DNA of 25,062 nt from an uncultured Clostridia bacterium. GTDB taxonomy: Bacteria; Bacillota; Clostridia; Christensenellales; UBA1242. Numbering within the stretch: position 1 is the first letter of the stretch; every line of letters starts with the position of its first letter. Under the pieces are notes generated by a model. The model was not told the DNA's origin, made no database searches, and saw nothing but the letters and a program-made list of their open reading frames with translations. Shown piece after piece: positions 14,185-20,315 of the stretch. The DNA is taken from contig CALATF010000049.1 in assembly GCA_937891595.1 (NCBI GenBank), forward strand, positions 1 to 25,062, written 5' to 3'. Both the position numbers and the translations under genes were made by a program.

Positions 14185-16293
14185 ATGAAAGATTTAAAAG
14201 AAGAATTATTAGAAGTTTTAGATAAAAAATTTATAAATCATAAAGGGTTAAATAAATTAGCCCAAATTTTAGCTACAATGCTAAAAAAAGATTTTCAAGA
14301 GGTTTATCAATCTTTACTTAAACTTGAAAAAAGCGGAGATATTTATGAGTTTAGTAAACATAAATATGCTTCAAGTGCAAGTTTGGGTTTAGTTAAGGGT
14401 AAGGTTAGTTATTCTAGCAGAAACTTTAGCTTTGTTTTAAACGATGAAGGGGATATTTTTGTACAAAGGAAAAATTTATTAAATAGTTTTGATGGTGACC
14501 TTGTTCTTGTTAAAATACTTTCGGGTGAAGTAGGAAATAGAAAAAGAGAAGGTAAAGTTTTAAAAATTATTTCAAGGTCTAAAGATGTTATTGTTGGAAC
14601 TTTTACAAGGGTTAAAAGCTATGGCTATGTAAAATCAGACAAAAATAATTTTGATAGGGATATATTTATTGACGTTCATAACATAAATGGTGCAAGAGAC
14701 GGCGAAAAAGTTGTTGTTGAACTTGTTTCTTTTAAAAGTGGAAACCCTGTGGGTAAGGTTGTTGAGGTTATAGGCGACCCTAATATTCCAGGTAATGATG
14801 TAAAATGTATTTTAAAGCAATATAAAATTATTGATAAATTTTCAGATGGTGTTTTAGAGGAAGCTAGAAAATTCAAACAAGAAATTAATAAAAATGACTA
14901 TAAAAATAGGCGTGATTTAACAGATGTTATGTTATTCACAATAGATGGCAAAGATGCCAAGGACCTTGATGACGCTGTTTCATTAACAAAAAATGCAGAC
15001 GGAACATATGAACTAGGTGTTCACATTGCAGACGTTGGTGAATATGTTAAATATGAATCTAAACTTGATGAAAGTGCTTTTGAAAGGGGTACCAGTGTAT
15101 ATTTTTTAAATAGCGTTATACCTATGTTGCCTAAAGAATTGTCTAATGGGATATGTTCGCTTAATCCTAATGTAGATAGACTTGCTTTATCTGTAATTAT
15201 GAAAATTGATAAAAATGGTAATGTAGTAAATAGCGAGATATTTGAAAGTGTAATTAATAGTAAATATCGCTTAAATTATGACGAAGTTTTAGAAATTGTT
15301 GAAGGTAATAAACAAACTCAAAATAGGCTTAAAGAAATTAAAGATGTTGTTTTAAACATGTATGAATTATCCGAAATTTTGGATAAAAGAAGAATGAACT
15401 TGGGATCCCTTAACTTTGATTTACCTGAAAGCAAAGTTATTGTTGACGAAAATAATAAACCTATTGCAGTTGAAAAACGCGTTACAACAAAATCTACTAA
15501 AATAATAGAAACATTTATGGTTGTGGCTAACGAAGTGGTTGCTCAAAAGTTTGATAACCTAAAAATACCGTTTATTTATCGTGTTCACGAAAAACCAGAT
15601 GCTGAAAAAATGACTAATTTCTTTAACTTTTTATCTTCTTTTGGTGTTAAGTTTAGTTTAGATAAAAAAGATATTATGCCTATGGACTTACAAAAGATAC
15701 TTGCTTCTGTTGAAGAATTACCTATTAAAAATATTGTTAATATGCTTATGCTTAGGTCGCTAAAGAAAGCTAAATATCTTGAAAAATGTTTAGGTCACTT
15801 TGGTTTGGCTTTAACATATTATTGCCATTTTACTTCGCCTATTAGACGTTATCCTGATTTATGTATTCACAGGATTATAAAAGAATATTTACATGGCAAC
15901 AAAACATTTGTAACATCTTCAAAAATGGTTGGTTTTGTTGAAAAAGCTTCGTATAAATCTAGCGAAATGGAAAAGAATGCAGAAGATGTGGAAAGAGCTA
16001 TAACAGACTATAAAAAGTGCGAATATATGTCACAATTTATAGGTGAAAAATTCGAAGGTATAATTAGTGGTGTTACTGCTAGGGGGCTTTTTGTAGAGCT
16101 TGAAAATACTTGCGAAGGTTTTGTTGCAATTTCTACTATGGAAGATGATTTTTATAATTTTGACGAAAAAACTTATACTCTTGTTGGTAAAAGTAAATTT
16201 TATAGAATAGGCGAAAAAGTACAAGTAGAAGTTTTAGATTGCATTCTTAGCGATAGAAAAATTAATTTTAAAATAGTTAAAAAGTTAAAATAA
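14185..16293 (+). CDS. rnr: Ribonuclease R
   Basis: This is a processive 3'-5' exoribonuclease that degrades structured RNA and, with SmpB and tmRNA, faulty mRNAs. At 702 residues it has the normal length. Domains in order: an N-terminal winged-helix region (1-65), cold-shock domains (~66-200), the RNB catalytic domain beginning near IDGKDAKDLDDA (Asp254, Asp260, Asp262, Asp263 as metal ligands), YRVHEKPD, the HFTSPIRRYPDL motif, and a C-terminal S1 domain (~620-700: FEGIISGVTARGLFVEL...). No Shine-Dalgarno precedes the ATG, and the -10 box ends 6 bases before it, so the message looks leaderless. It is followed by a terminator. Confidence 0.96.
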   Translation: MKDLKEELLEVLDKKFINHKGLNKLAQILATMLKKDFQEVYQSLLKLEKSGDIYEFSKHKYASSASLGLVKGKVSYSSRNFSFVLNDEGDIFVQRKNLLNSFDGDLVLVKILSGEVGNRKREGKVLKIISRSKDVIVGTFTRVKSYGYVKSDKNNFDRDIFIDVHNINGARDGEKVVVELVSFKSGNPVGKVVEVIGDPNIPGNDVKCILKQYKIIDKFSDGVLEEARKFKQEINKNDYKNRRDLTDVMLFTIDGKDAKDLDDAVSLTKNADGTYELGVHIADVGEYVKYESKLDESAFERGTSVYFLNSVIPMLPKELSNGICSLNPNVDRLALSVIMKIDKNGNVVNSEIFESVINSKYRLNYDEVLEIVEGNKQTQNRLKEIKDVVLNMYELSEILDKRRMNLGSLNFDLPESKVIVDENNKPIAVEKRVTTKSTKIIETFMVVANEVVAQKFDNLKIPFIYRVHEKPDAEKMTNFFNFLSSFGVKFSLDKKDIMPMDLQKILASVEELPIKNIVNMLMLRSLKKAKYLEKCLGHFGLALTYYCHFTSPIRRYPDLCIHRIIKEYLHGNKTFVTSSKMVGFVEKASYKSSEMEKNAEDVERAITDYKKCEYMSQFIGEKFEGIISGVTARGLFVELENTCEGFVAISTMEDDFYNFDEKTYTLVGKSKFYRIGEKVQVEVLDCILSDRKINFKIVKKLK

Positions 16294-16298
16294 AATTT

Positions 16299-16334
16299 TA
16301 AAAAAGCACTATTATATATGGTGCTTTTTTTATT
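16299..16334 (+). terminator. Terminator after rnr
   Basis: AAAAAGCAC / GTGCTTTTT stem (16301-16309 with 16321-16329) with a T tail. Confidence 0.85.
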
Positions 16335-16349
16335 TGTTAAAAGTGCCTA

Positions 16350-16378
16350 TTGTTTTTTGATGCGTTAATTGATATAAT
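16350..16378 (+). promoter_or_regulatory. Promoter for the gene at 16411
   Basis: TTGTTT (16350-16355), 17 bases, TATAAT (16373-16378). Confidence 0.75.
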
Positions 16379-16410
16379 CTTTTCAAGTACATTTTAATAG
16401 GATATAATTT

Positions 16411-17118
16411 ATGGAAATAAAAGATTTTAATTTACCAAATGCTCAAACAATGGCTATAGAAAATGGAAAAGTTTTTTCTAAAATTTTAGTTTCAAAAGAT
16501 AGAAATAGTGGATATCCAAAAGATATGGAAGATGGGGTTGTCTTTGTTGCTTCAGATGTTAAATTAATGGCAAAAGATGGCTCAAATAATGTTCTTTCTG
16601 CTATAGGCTTATGGCAAGAAGAATGTGAAATTAGTGATTCTTCGGCAAGGTTTTTTAGACCTACCACTTTTAGGGATTTTACAACCGCATTTAAATATAC
16701 AAGCTGTAATAGTTTAGAAAGATATTTTAGAAATGGAAGCGAAAATAATACATATGTAAATCAATTAATTTGTTCTTTTTTAAAAAATAATTTAGAAGAA
16801 GAAAAGATTGATGCGAAAGAACTTGCTCAAACAAGTTTTGAAATAAAAGATATTGTTGAGGACAAATCAAAAACTTATTATACTGAAAAGGAAAATGTGT
16901 ATTTGAAAAAAATTCAAAAATATCAAGATAAAATTAAAGAGCTTAATTTAGAAAGACAGGGTGTGAATTCAGAGGGCGATATTATTGAAAATGAAGAGTA
17001 TCCTTTTGGAGAAGTTATGAAAGGGATTGTTGAAGAACAAAATACTAGTGAAGAGATTTCTTTGGAAGATATTTTAAAATATTTTAACGCTAATAAAGAT
17101 GTTGAGTTTGTTGAATAA
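16411..17118 (+). CDS. Hypothetical protein, unrecognised
   Basis: This 235-residue soluble, acidic protein has a good promoter and an AGGATA ribosome site. The first ~95 residues look like a compact alpha/beta domain with several Asp/Glu-rich turns (VSKDRNSGYPKDMEDGVVFVASDVKLM...). The middle and C-terminal parts are helical and charged, probably coiled coil (ENVYLKKIQKYQDKIKELNLE). The C-terminus ends in an acidic helix (SLEDILKYFNANKDVEFVE). There is no signal peptide, membrane helix or catalytic motif I recognise. It interrupts the usual rnr-smpB adjacency and is framed by its own promoter and terminator, so it looks like an independent lineage-specific insertion. Confidence 0.6.
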   Translation: MEIKDFNLPNAQTMAIENGKVFSKILVSKDRNSGYPKDMEDGVVFVASDVKLMAKDGSNNVLSAIGLWQEECEISDSSARFFRPTTFRDFTTAFKYTSCNSLERYFRNGSENNTYVNQLICSFLKNNLEEEKIDAKELAQTSFEIKDIVEDKSKTYYTEKENVYLKKIQKYQDKIKELNLERQGVNSEGDIIENEEYPFGEVMKGIVEEQNTSEEISLEDILKYFNANKDVEFVE

Positions 17119-17156
17119 TTTAATTTTTAATTAAGAATTTGATAATAATAAAAAAT

Positions 17157-17195
17157 GAAAGATACTGTCTAATTAGTTGTAGCAGTATTTTTTTT
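17157..17195 (+). terminator. Terminator between the 16411 gene and smpB
   Basis: AAAGATACTG / CAGTATTTTT stem (one G-U) with an internal loop and a run of eight or more T. Confidence 0.75.
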
Positions 17196-17208
17196 TAAAA
17201 TTAACTAT

Positions 17209-17236
17209 TTGATTTTTTTTAGCAATATGATAAAAT
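17209..17236 (+). promoter_or_regulatory. Promoter for smpB
   Basis: TTGATT (17209-17214), 16 bases, TAAAAT (17231-17236), 20 bases before the likely ATG. Confidence 0.6.
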
Positions 17237-17256
17237 ATCTTTGGAGAAAGGTTAAA

Positions 17257-17697
17257 ATGAAGATTGTTGCTAGTAATAAATTTGCACACTTTAATTATTT
17301 TGTTTTAGATACTTTTGAAGCAGGTATTGCTTTAAATGGTAGCGAAATTAAATCGATTCGTCAAAATGGTATGACATTAAACGAAAGTTTTGTTCTTATA
17401 AAAAATAATCAAGTGTTTCTCAAAAACAGTTTTATAAAACCTTATCAAAGTTTAAATAATTTTTCTCCAAAACCTGATAGGGATAGAGTATTATTATTAA
17501 ATAAAAATGAGATTTTAAAACTAAAACAAAAAGTAGAGCAAAAAGGTCTTACTATTGTTCCTATTAAAGCATATTTGAAAGACGAGTTGTTAAAAATAGA
17601 AATAGGTCTTTGTCAGGGTAAAAAACTATTTAACAAAAAAGATGATAAAAAAGAAAAAGATATTAAACGTGAAACGGAAAGATTATTAAGTAAATAG
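17257..17697 (+). CDS. smpB: SsrA-binding protein SmpB
   Basis: Binds tmRNA and mimics the anticodon arm during ribosome rescue. The open frame can be extended to an earlier start at 17209, but the extension overlaps the promoter. The ATG at 17257 has a proper GGAGAAAGG ribosome site and gives the usual start (MKIVASNKFAHFNYF) and length (146 residues). Family marks: EAGIALNGSEIKSIRQNGMTL, FLKNSFIKPY, the DRVLLLNKNEI segment, KGLTIVPIKAYLKD, IGLCQGKKLFNKK, and a Lys/Arg-rich C-terminal tail that enters the mRNA channel. It lies immediately upstream of its partner RNA gene ssrA, the standard order in Firmicutes. Confidence 0.95.
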   Translation: MKIVASNKFAHFNYFVLDTFEAGIALNGSEIKSIRQNGMTLNESFVLIKNNQVFLKNSFIKPYQSLNNFSPKPDRDRVLLLNKNEILKLKQKVEQKGLTIVPIKAYLKDELLKIEIGLCQGKKLFNKKDDKKEKDIKRETERLLSK

Positions 17698-17715
17698 TTT
17701 TTATGCATTTTTTAT

Positions 17716-18068
17716 GGGGGTGCAACGGTTTCGACAGGGTAGTTGAAGGACAAACTAAGCGAGGTGTAGTTTCTGCTACATTAAAAACAGAAAAAAGCTT
17801 AAATGCAAACAATAATAATAACGTTAAATTAGCAGTTGCTGCTTAGTTTAGCCGTTTGATTAGATAGTTGTTCTCATAGCTTCTATTCAAGCGTAAGTTA
17901 TATGAGAAGACTTTATTTAGTGTTTGGCTAAATAATTTTATTACACAAACTAGTTTTTAAAACTTTGGTATTTTAGTTTTAAAAATTAAATTTTAAAATA
18001 CCTGTTCTCGATAGAAAGGTTTGTAATTGCTATTTTGGACAGGAGTTCAATTCTCCTCACCTCCACCA
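17716..18068 (+). ncRNA. ssrA: Transfer-messenger RNA (tmRNA)
   Basis: Rescues stalled ribosomes by acting first as tRNA-Ala and then as mRNA. The tRNA-like ends pair: GGGGGTG (17716-17722) with CACCTCC (18058-18064), followed by ACCA. The 5' side has the conserved GCAACGGTTTCGACAGGG, and the T arm is GGAGTTCAATTCTCC. The resume codon GCA at 17805 opens a tag frame ending TAG at 17844-17846 and coding for ANNNNNVKLAVAA. This is an Asn-rich tag with the LAVAA-type end recognised by ClpXP and related proteases. The remaining ~200 bases fold into the pseudoknots. It follows smpB by 18 bases and carries its own terminator. Confidence 0.95.
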
Positions 18069-18072
18069 GATT

Positions 18073-18110
18073 AAAACTAAATTGAACCGCGGTTTGATTT
18101 AGTTTTTTTA
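18073..18110 (+). terminator. Terminator of ssrA
   Basis: AAAACTAAAT / ATTTAGTTTT outer stem (18073-18082 with 18097-18106), an inner AACCGCGGTT helix and a T tail. Confidence 0.9.
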
Positions 18111-18131
18111 TTAAAGTTTTGGTACTCTTTA

Positions 18132-18160
18132 TTGAATTAGCAATTTTTTAACATTAAACT
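18132..18160 (+). promoter_or_regulatory. Promoter of the toxin-like/immunity-like pair
   Basis: TTGAAT (18132-18137), 17 bases, TAAACT (18155-18160), about 40 bases before the first ATG at 18201. Confidence 0.6.
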
Positions 18161-18200
18161 ATTTATAAAAATTGTTATGTTTAAAGGAGTGTGATAATAT

Positions 18201-18263
18201 ATGAGTATATTTGATAAATATAGTGATTTAATTAATGCAAGTTTTAGTAAATGGATAAAATAG
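18201..18263 (+). pseudogene. 5' part of the toxin-like gene, separated by an apparent one-base frameshift
   Basis: A good ribosome site (AAAGGAG) precedes the ATG at 18201. The frame reads MSIFDKYSDLINASFSKWIK and then stops at TAG 18261-18263. The next gene's first ATG (18251) lies inside this frame, lacks a ribosome site, and opens with DKIEDNESKW. Adding one A to the AAAA run at 18257-18260 would join the two as ...SKWIK-IEDNESKW... in a single 5'-to-3' gene. So this is most likely the true N-terminus, cut off by a one-base deletion or a sequencing or assembly slip. Translational coupling of a 20-codon leader ORF is the alternative. Confidence 0.55.
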
Positions 18264-18826
18264 AAGATAACGAATCTAAGTGGACAATAGAAAATTTTCA
18301 ATATAATACTGGTGTTAATGACAATATTACTTATCCGCATTGTTGGAAATGTGTAACGGTAAATAAATGTTGGTTTAAAAATGAAAGCAATAAAAAGCCG
18401 GAAGAATTTGATTATTCTTTTACTGGAATTTCAAAAAAATTAATTGGTTTATACCATCCTAGATGTCATTGTAAAAAATTAGCAAATGATGTTCCTAAAA
18501 TTAAAGAAATAATAATTTTAGATGTTCGCTCTAAATTTAATGATTTCTTTAAAAGAAAGAAAGGTATTTTTTATGGTATAGGTTATACTTATAAGGACGA
18601 AGAAGAAATAATTAACCTTTATATAAATCAAGTTAAAAATTCTTACAGAAGCGGTAATTATTTTACTTATAAGCATTGGCAATATGGATTTCAAATTAAC
18701 ATTATAATCTCAATTGCTGGTAAAAATGAATATAAAGACATAATACATAATTTTAAAACGGGTTTAATTATTTATCCAAATGGAAAATTAAGAATATCAA
18801 CTATATTTGCGGGAGGTGTACAATGA
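18251..18826 (+). CDS. Cys-rich putative toxin/effector-type protein
   Basis: This 191-residue frame has, in its first half, a zinc-ribbon-like set of cysteines and histidines: PHCWKCVTVNKCWF (residues ~28-41) and LYHPRCHCKK (~66-75). The latter resembles the HPxCxC element seen at the ends of many phage minor-head and polymorphic toxin proteins. The second half is alpha/beta, with IFYGIGYTYKDEEEIINLYI, a helix, and a closing strand pair IIYPNGKLRISTIFAGGV. The stop overlaps the next gene's start (ATGA), the usual arrangement of a toxin and its immunity protein. The real N-terminus is probably at 18201 (see the frameshift entry). Its biochemical activity is not identifiable from motifs. The toxin role is inferred from context: Cys motif, coupled downstream gene, barstar nearby, position beside ssrA. 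Confidence 0.55.
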   Translation: MDKIEDNESKWTIENFQYNTGVNDNITYPHCWKCVTVNKCWFKNESNKKPEEFDYSFTGISKKLIGLYHPRCHCKKLANDVPKIKEIIILDVRSKFNDFFKRKKGIFYGIGYTYKDEEEIINLYINQVKNSYRSGNYFTYKHWQYGFQINIIISIAGKNEYKDIIHNFKTGLIIYPNGKLRISTIFAGGVQ

Positions 18827-19209
18827 AGATATATGACAGTGTAAAAGTAATAAAAGATGATGAGACATATAAACAAAATGGCATTTATAAAGGTATGATT
18901 GGTACGATAATTTTGCCAGAAATTAGAGATAATTGTTTTTATGTAAATTTTATTGATGAAAATTTTAAAATACACAAAGACGATTATGATTGGTTTAGAT
19001 TACATTATAAGGAAATTAAAGACGATATATTTTGTATTATAAAGATTGAGGATTTAGAAGTTGTTGAAGATGGAAATGCTACTGACAAAATGATATTAGA
19101 AGAACTTCCAAAAAACAATCCAAAATGGTGGTGCAAAGTTGAAGATGGGTTTATTGTAAACTTACTTGGAGAAAAGAAAAACAAAATTGCCTATGATTAT
19201 AATTCATAG
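18823..19209 (+). CDS. Putative immunity protein (SH3/KOW-like)
   Basis: This 128-residue acidic protein starts inside the stop of the preceding gene (ATGA overlap), behind a GGGAGGTG ribosome site. Residues 6-40 (SVKVIKDDETYKQNGIYKGMIGTI...FYVNFID) fit the 'V..I.D...Y...GI.KG..GTI' pattern of small SH3/KOW-like barrels, known from DUF4926-type proteins, which often occur as immunity or antidote genes. The C-terminal third has WWCKVEDGFIVNLLGEKKN. There is no signal peptide, so it would act in the cytosol. The tight coupling implies a stoichiometric partner of the upstream gene product. The name is an inference from position and size. Confidence 0.55.
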   Translation: MKIYDSVKVIKDDETYKQNGIYKGMIGTIILPEIRDNCFYVNFIDENFKIHKDDYDWFRLHYKEIKDDIFCIIKIEDLEVVEDGNATDKMILEELPKNNPKWWCKVEDGFIVNLLGEKKNKIAYDYNS

Positions 19210-19247
19210 TTTTACCTTAAAAAATTAATGTTAATAAAATATTGTTT

Positions 19248-19277
19248 GGTGTTCAACTTAGCTTTGCTAAGCTCCAC
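19248..19277 (+). repeat. 30-bp stem-loop repeat, copy 1
   Basis: Identical over 30 bases to 20182-20211. Internally it forms GGTG...CAC outer and CTTAGC-TTT-GCTAAG inner pairs. It lies 38 bases after the immunity-like gene and just before a terminator. Confidence 0.9.
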
Positions 19278-19286
19278 TAATAAAAC

Positions 19287-19325
19287 TTAAAACGAACACT
19301 GATAAAAAGGTGTTCGTTTTTTTTA
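19287..19325 (+). terminator. Terminator after repeat copy 1
   Basis: AAAACGAACAC / GTGTTCGTTTT stem (19289-19299 with 19310-19320) followed by further T residues. Confidence 0.9.
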
Positions 19326-19365
19326 GCAACGCAAGAAATACAAGAACAAAGTGAGTATTTTCTTA

Positions 19366-19394
19366 TTGACATACAATATTAGTTAAACTATAAT
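19366..19394 (+). promoter_or_regulatory. Exact-consensus promoter for a structured RNA
   Basis: TTGACA (19366-19371), exactly 17 bases, TATAAT (19389-19394): a perfect match to the sigma-A/sigma-70 consensus. Start of transcription is predicted at about 19401. Confidence 0.9.
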
Positions 19395-19400
19395 TTAAAT

Positions 19401-19624
19401 GTGGCCCGCTGTTTACAGCCACTTTAAAAAAGAATGGATTGCAAAGCAATCTGCTAAACCAGCACTTTGAGTTTTAGTTACAAAAAAAGTGTAGCGGAAC
19501 AGAACCATTCAATATTCTTGAATGGTTGTACCACTCCTGAATAGTTTTAATTCAGTGCAACTCTGAATCGGGGGATAAAATTTATGTTTTTAAAAAAGAA
19601 CACATTAGATTGTGTTCTTTTTTA
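19401..19624 (+). ncRNA. Candidate structured RNA or attenuator leader, about 223 nt
   Basis: It begins at the predicted +1 of a perfect promoter and ends in a strong terminator. Helices visible in order: GTGGC/GCCAC (19401-19405 with 19418-19422), GATTGC-AAA-GCAATC (19437-19451), a perfect 10-bp AACCATTCAA/TTGAATGGTT (19503-19512 with 19518-19527), CTGAAT/ATTCAG (19537-19542 with 19550-19555), then the terminator (19592-19623). The loop of the first hairpin (CCGCT, 19406-19410) can pair with AGCGG (19493-19497), which would make a long-range pseudoknot. No known RNA class is recognised: it lacks tRNA, T-box GGUGGNACC, SRP, RNase P and common riboswitch cores. It may be a free small RNA or a cis-acting attenuator for the ORF at 19584. 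Confidence 0.6.
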
Positions 19625-19844
19625 CATCACAAAACAGGAAACGATTGAAAAATATGGTTGGCAACAAGTGAAAAATACATTAGAGGTAAAAGCACCAGGT
19701 AAAATGATTGGCTGTGATGTGTATTATAATAACCAAAAATTACTACCTCAAATACTTGGTAGAATATGGTATGAAAGTGACGTTGACTATGTGAGTGCAA
19801 TCGTGGAACTTGCGGTAGGCTTTATTATTCTAATGATGGGTTAA
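19584..19844 (+). CDS. Small hypothetical protein with a terminator inside its 5' end
   Basis: This 86-residue frame begins 8 bases after a GGGGGAT ribosome-site-like run. Its codons 3-14 coincide with a 13-bp terminator hairpin and T run (19592-19623), so expression would require read-through. The protein has a charged middle (ETIEKYGWQQVKNTLEVKAPGKMIGCDVYYNNQK) and a hydrophobic C-terminus (YVSAIVELAVGFIILMMG) that could be a membrane helix. No family recognised. It lies between the structured RNA and the barstar-type gene and may belong to the same module. It could also be a spurious or remnant frame. Confidence 0.45.
   Translation: MFLKKNTLDCVLFYITKQETIEKYGWQQVKNTLEVKAPGKMIGCDVYYNNQKLLPQILGRIWYESDVDYVSAIVELAVGFIILMMG
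19592..19624 (+). terminator. Terminator at the 3' end of the structured RNA, inside an ORF
   Basis: AAAAAAGAACACA / TGTGTTCTTTTTT, 13 bp with a 6-base loop; the 3' arm ends in T6. Confidence 0.85.
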
Positions 19845-19903
19845 TGTTTAAAACAGACAGTCATTATACAAATTTTATTGCAATTGAATAAAGGGGATTA
19901 ATA

Positions 19904-20182
19904 ATGGTTAAATATGAATTTAATAGAAATGAATTTGAGTGGGGAGAAGAATTTTATGATATCATTCAAAAGAAAATGGAATTGCCAGACTGGTTTGGAA
20001 AAAATGCAGATGCGTTGTGGGATATGCTTACAGGATATATTGAAATACCTTGTGAAATCATCCTTATAGGTTTTGGTGAAGAAAAAAACAATTATAACAA
20101 AAAGGTTCTAGGGATGATTATAGAATGCTTTTTAGATGCGGAAAAAGAATATCCTCAATTTTTTAAAATAATTATGAAGTAG
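19904..20182 (+). CDS. Barstar-family ribonuclease inhibitor (orphan immunity protein)
   Basis: This 92-residue protein has the length and pattern of barstar, which plugs the active site of barnase-type secreted RNases. The central LPDWFGKNADALWDMLTGYIEIP is the hallmark (barstar: LPEYYGENLDALWD..TG..). It carries the acidic Asp and the aromatic residues that enter the RNase active site. It is followed by a helix rich in Glu/Lys and a final strand (QFFKIIMK). An AAAGGGG ribosome site supports the ATG. No barnase-like RNase gene is visible beside it, so it is an orphan inhibitor, probably protecting against neighbours' toxins. The second 30-bp repeat starts at the last base of its stop codon. 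Confidence 0.9.
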   Translation: MVKYEFNRNEFEWGEEFYDIIQKKMELPDWFGKNADALWDMLTGYIEIPCEIILIGFGEEKNNYNKKVLGMIIECFLDAEKEYPQFFKIIMK

Positions 20183-20211
20183 GTGTTCAACTTAGCTTTG
20201 CTAAGCTCCAC
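20182..20211 (+). repeat. 30-bp stem-loop repeat, copy 2
   Basis: Identical over 30 bases to 19248-19277. It starts at the barstar stop codon and is followed 18 bases later by a GAACAC-type terminator, repeating the arrangement of copy 1. Confidence 0.9.
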
Positions 20212-20227
20212 CAAATTTCTTATTAAT

Positions 20228-20256
20228 ATGAACACTTATGATAAGTGTTCTTTTTA
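20228..20256 (+). terminator. Terminator after repeat copy 2
   Basis: GAACACTTA / TAAGTGTTC stem (20230-20238 with 20242-20250) with T5. Confidence 0.9.
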
Positions 20257-20268
20257 TATTAAATAGAT

Positions 20269-20296
20269 TTGTTTTTTTTACAAAATAATATATTAT
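20269..20296 (+). promoter_or_regulatory. Possible promoter for the acetyltransferase
   Basis: TTGTTT (20269-20274), 16 bases, TATTAT (20291-20296), 20 bases before the ATG at 20316. Confidence 0.45.
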
Positions 20297-20315
20297 TAAA
20301 TAAAAGAGGCTATTT

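Noticed and set aside
17209..17256. Longer N-terminus of SmpB
   Set aside because: The extension overlaps the -35/-10 boxes and lacks a ribosome site; family proteins start at the MKIVASNK position.
19248..19277. Repeat as an integron attC site
   Set aside because: GTTCAAC matches an RYYYAAC box, but no complementary GTTRRRY box lies on the other side of either copy and no integrase gene is present. Kept only as a stem-loop repeat.
19401..19583. T-box leader
   Set aside because: The AGGGUGGNACCGCG T-box and the stem I AG bulge are not found; GGTTGTACCACT is only a chance resemblance.
20182..20214. Repeat copy 2 as a duplicated ssrA 3' end (att site)
   Set aside because: Only CTCCACCA (8 bases) matches the tmRNA end, and copy 1 lacks even that. 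Not enough for an attachment site.
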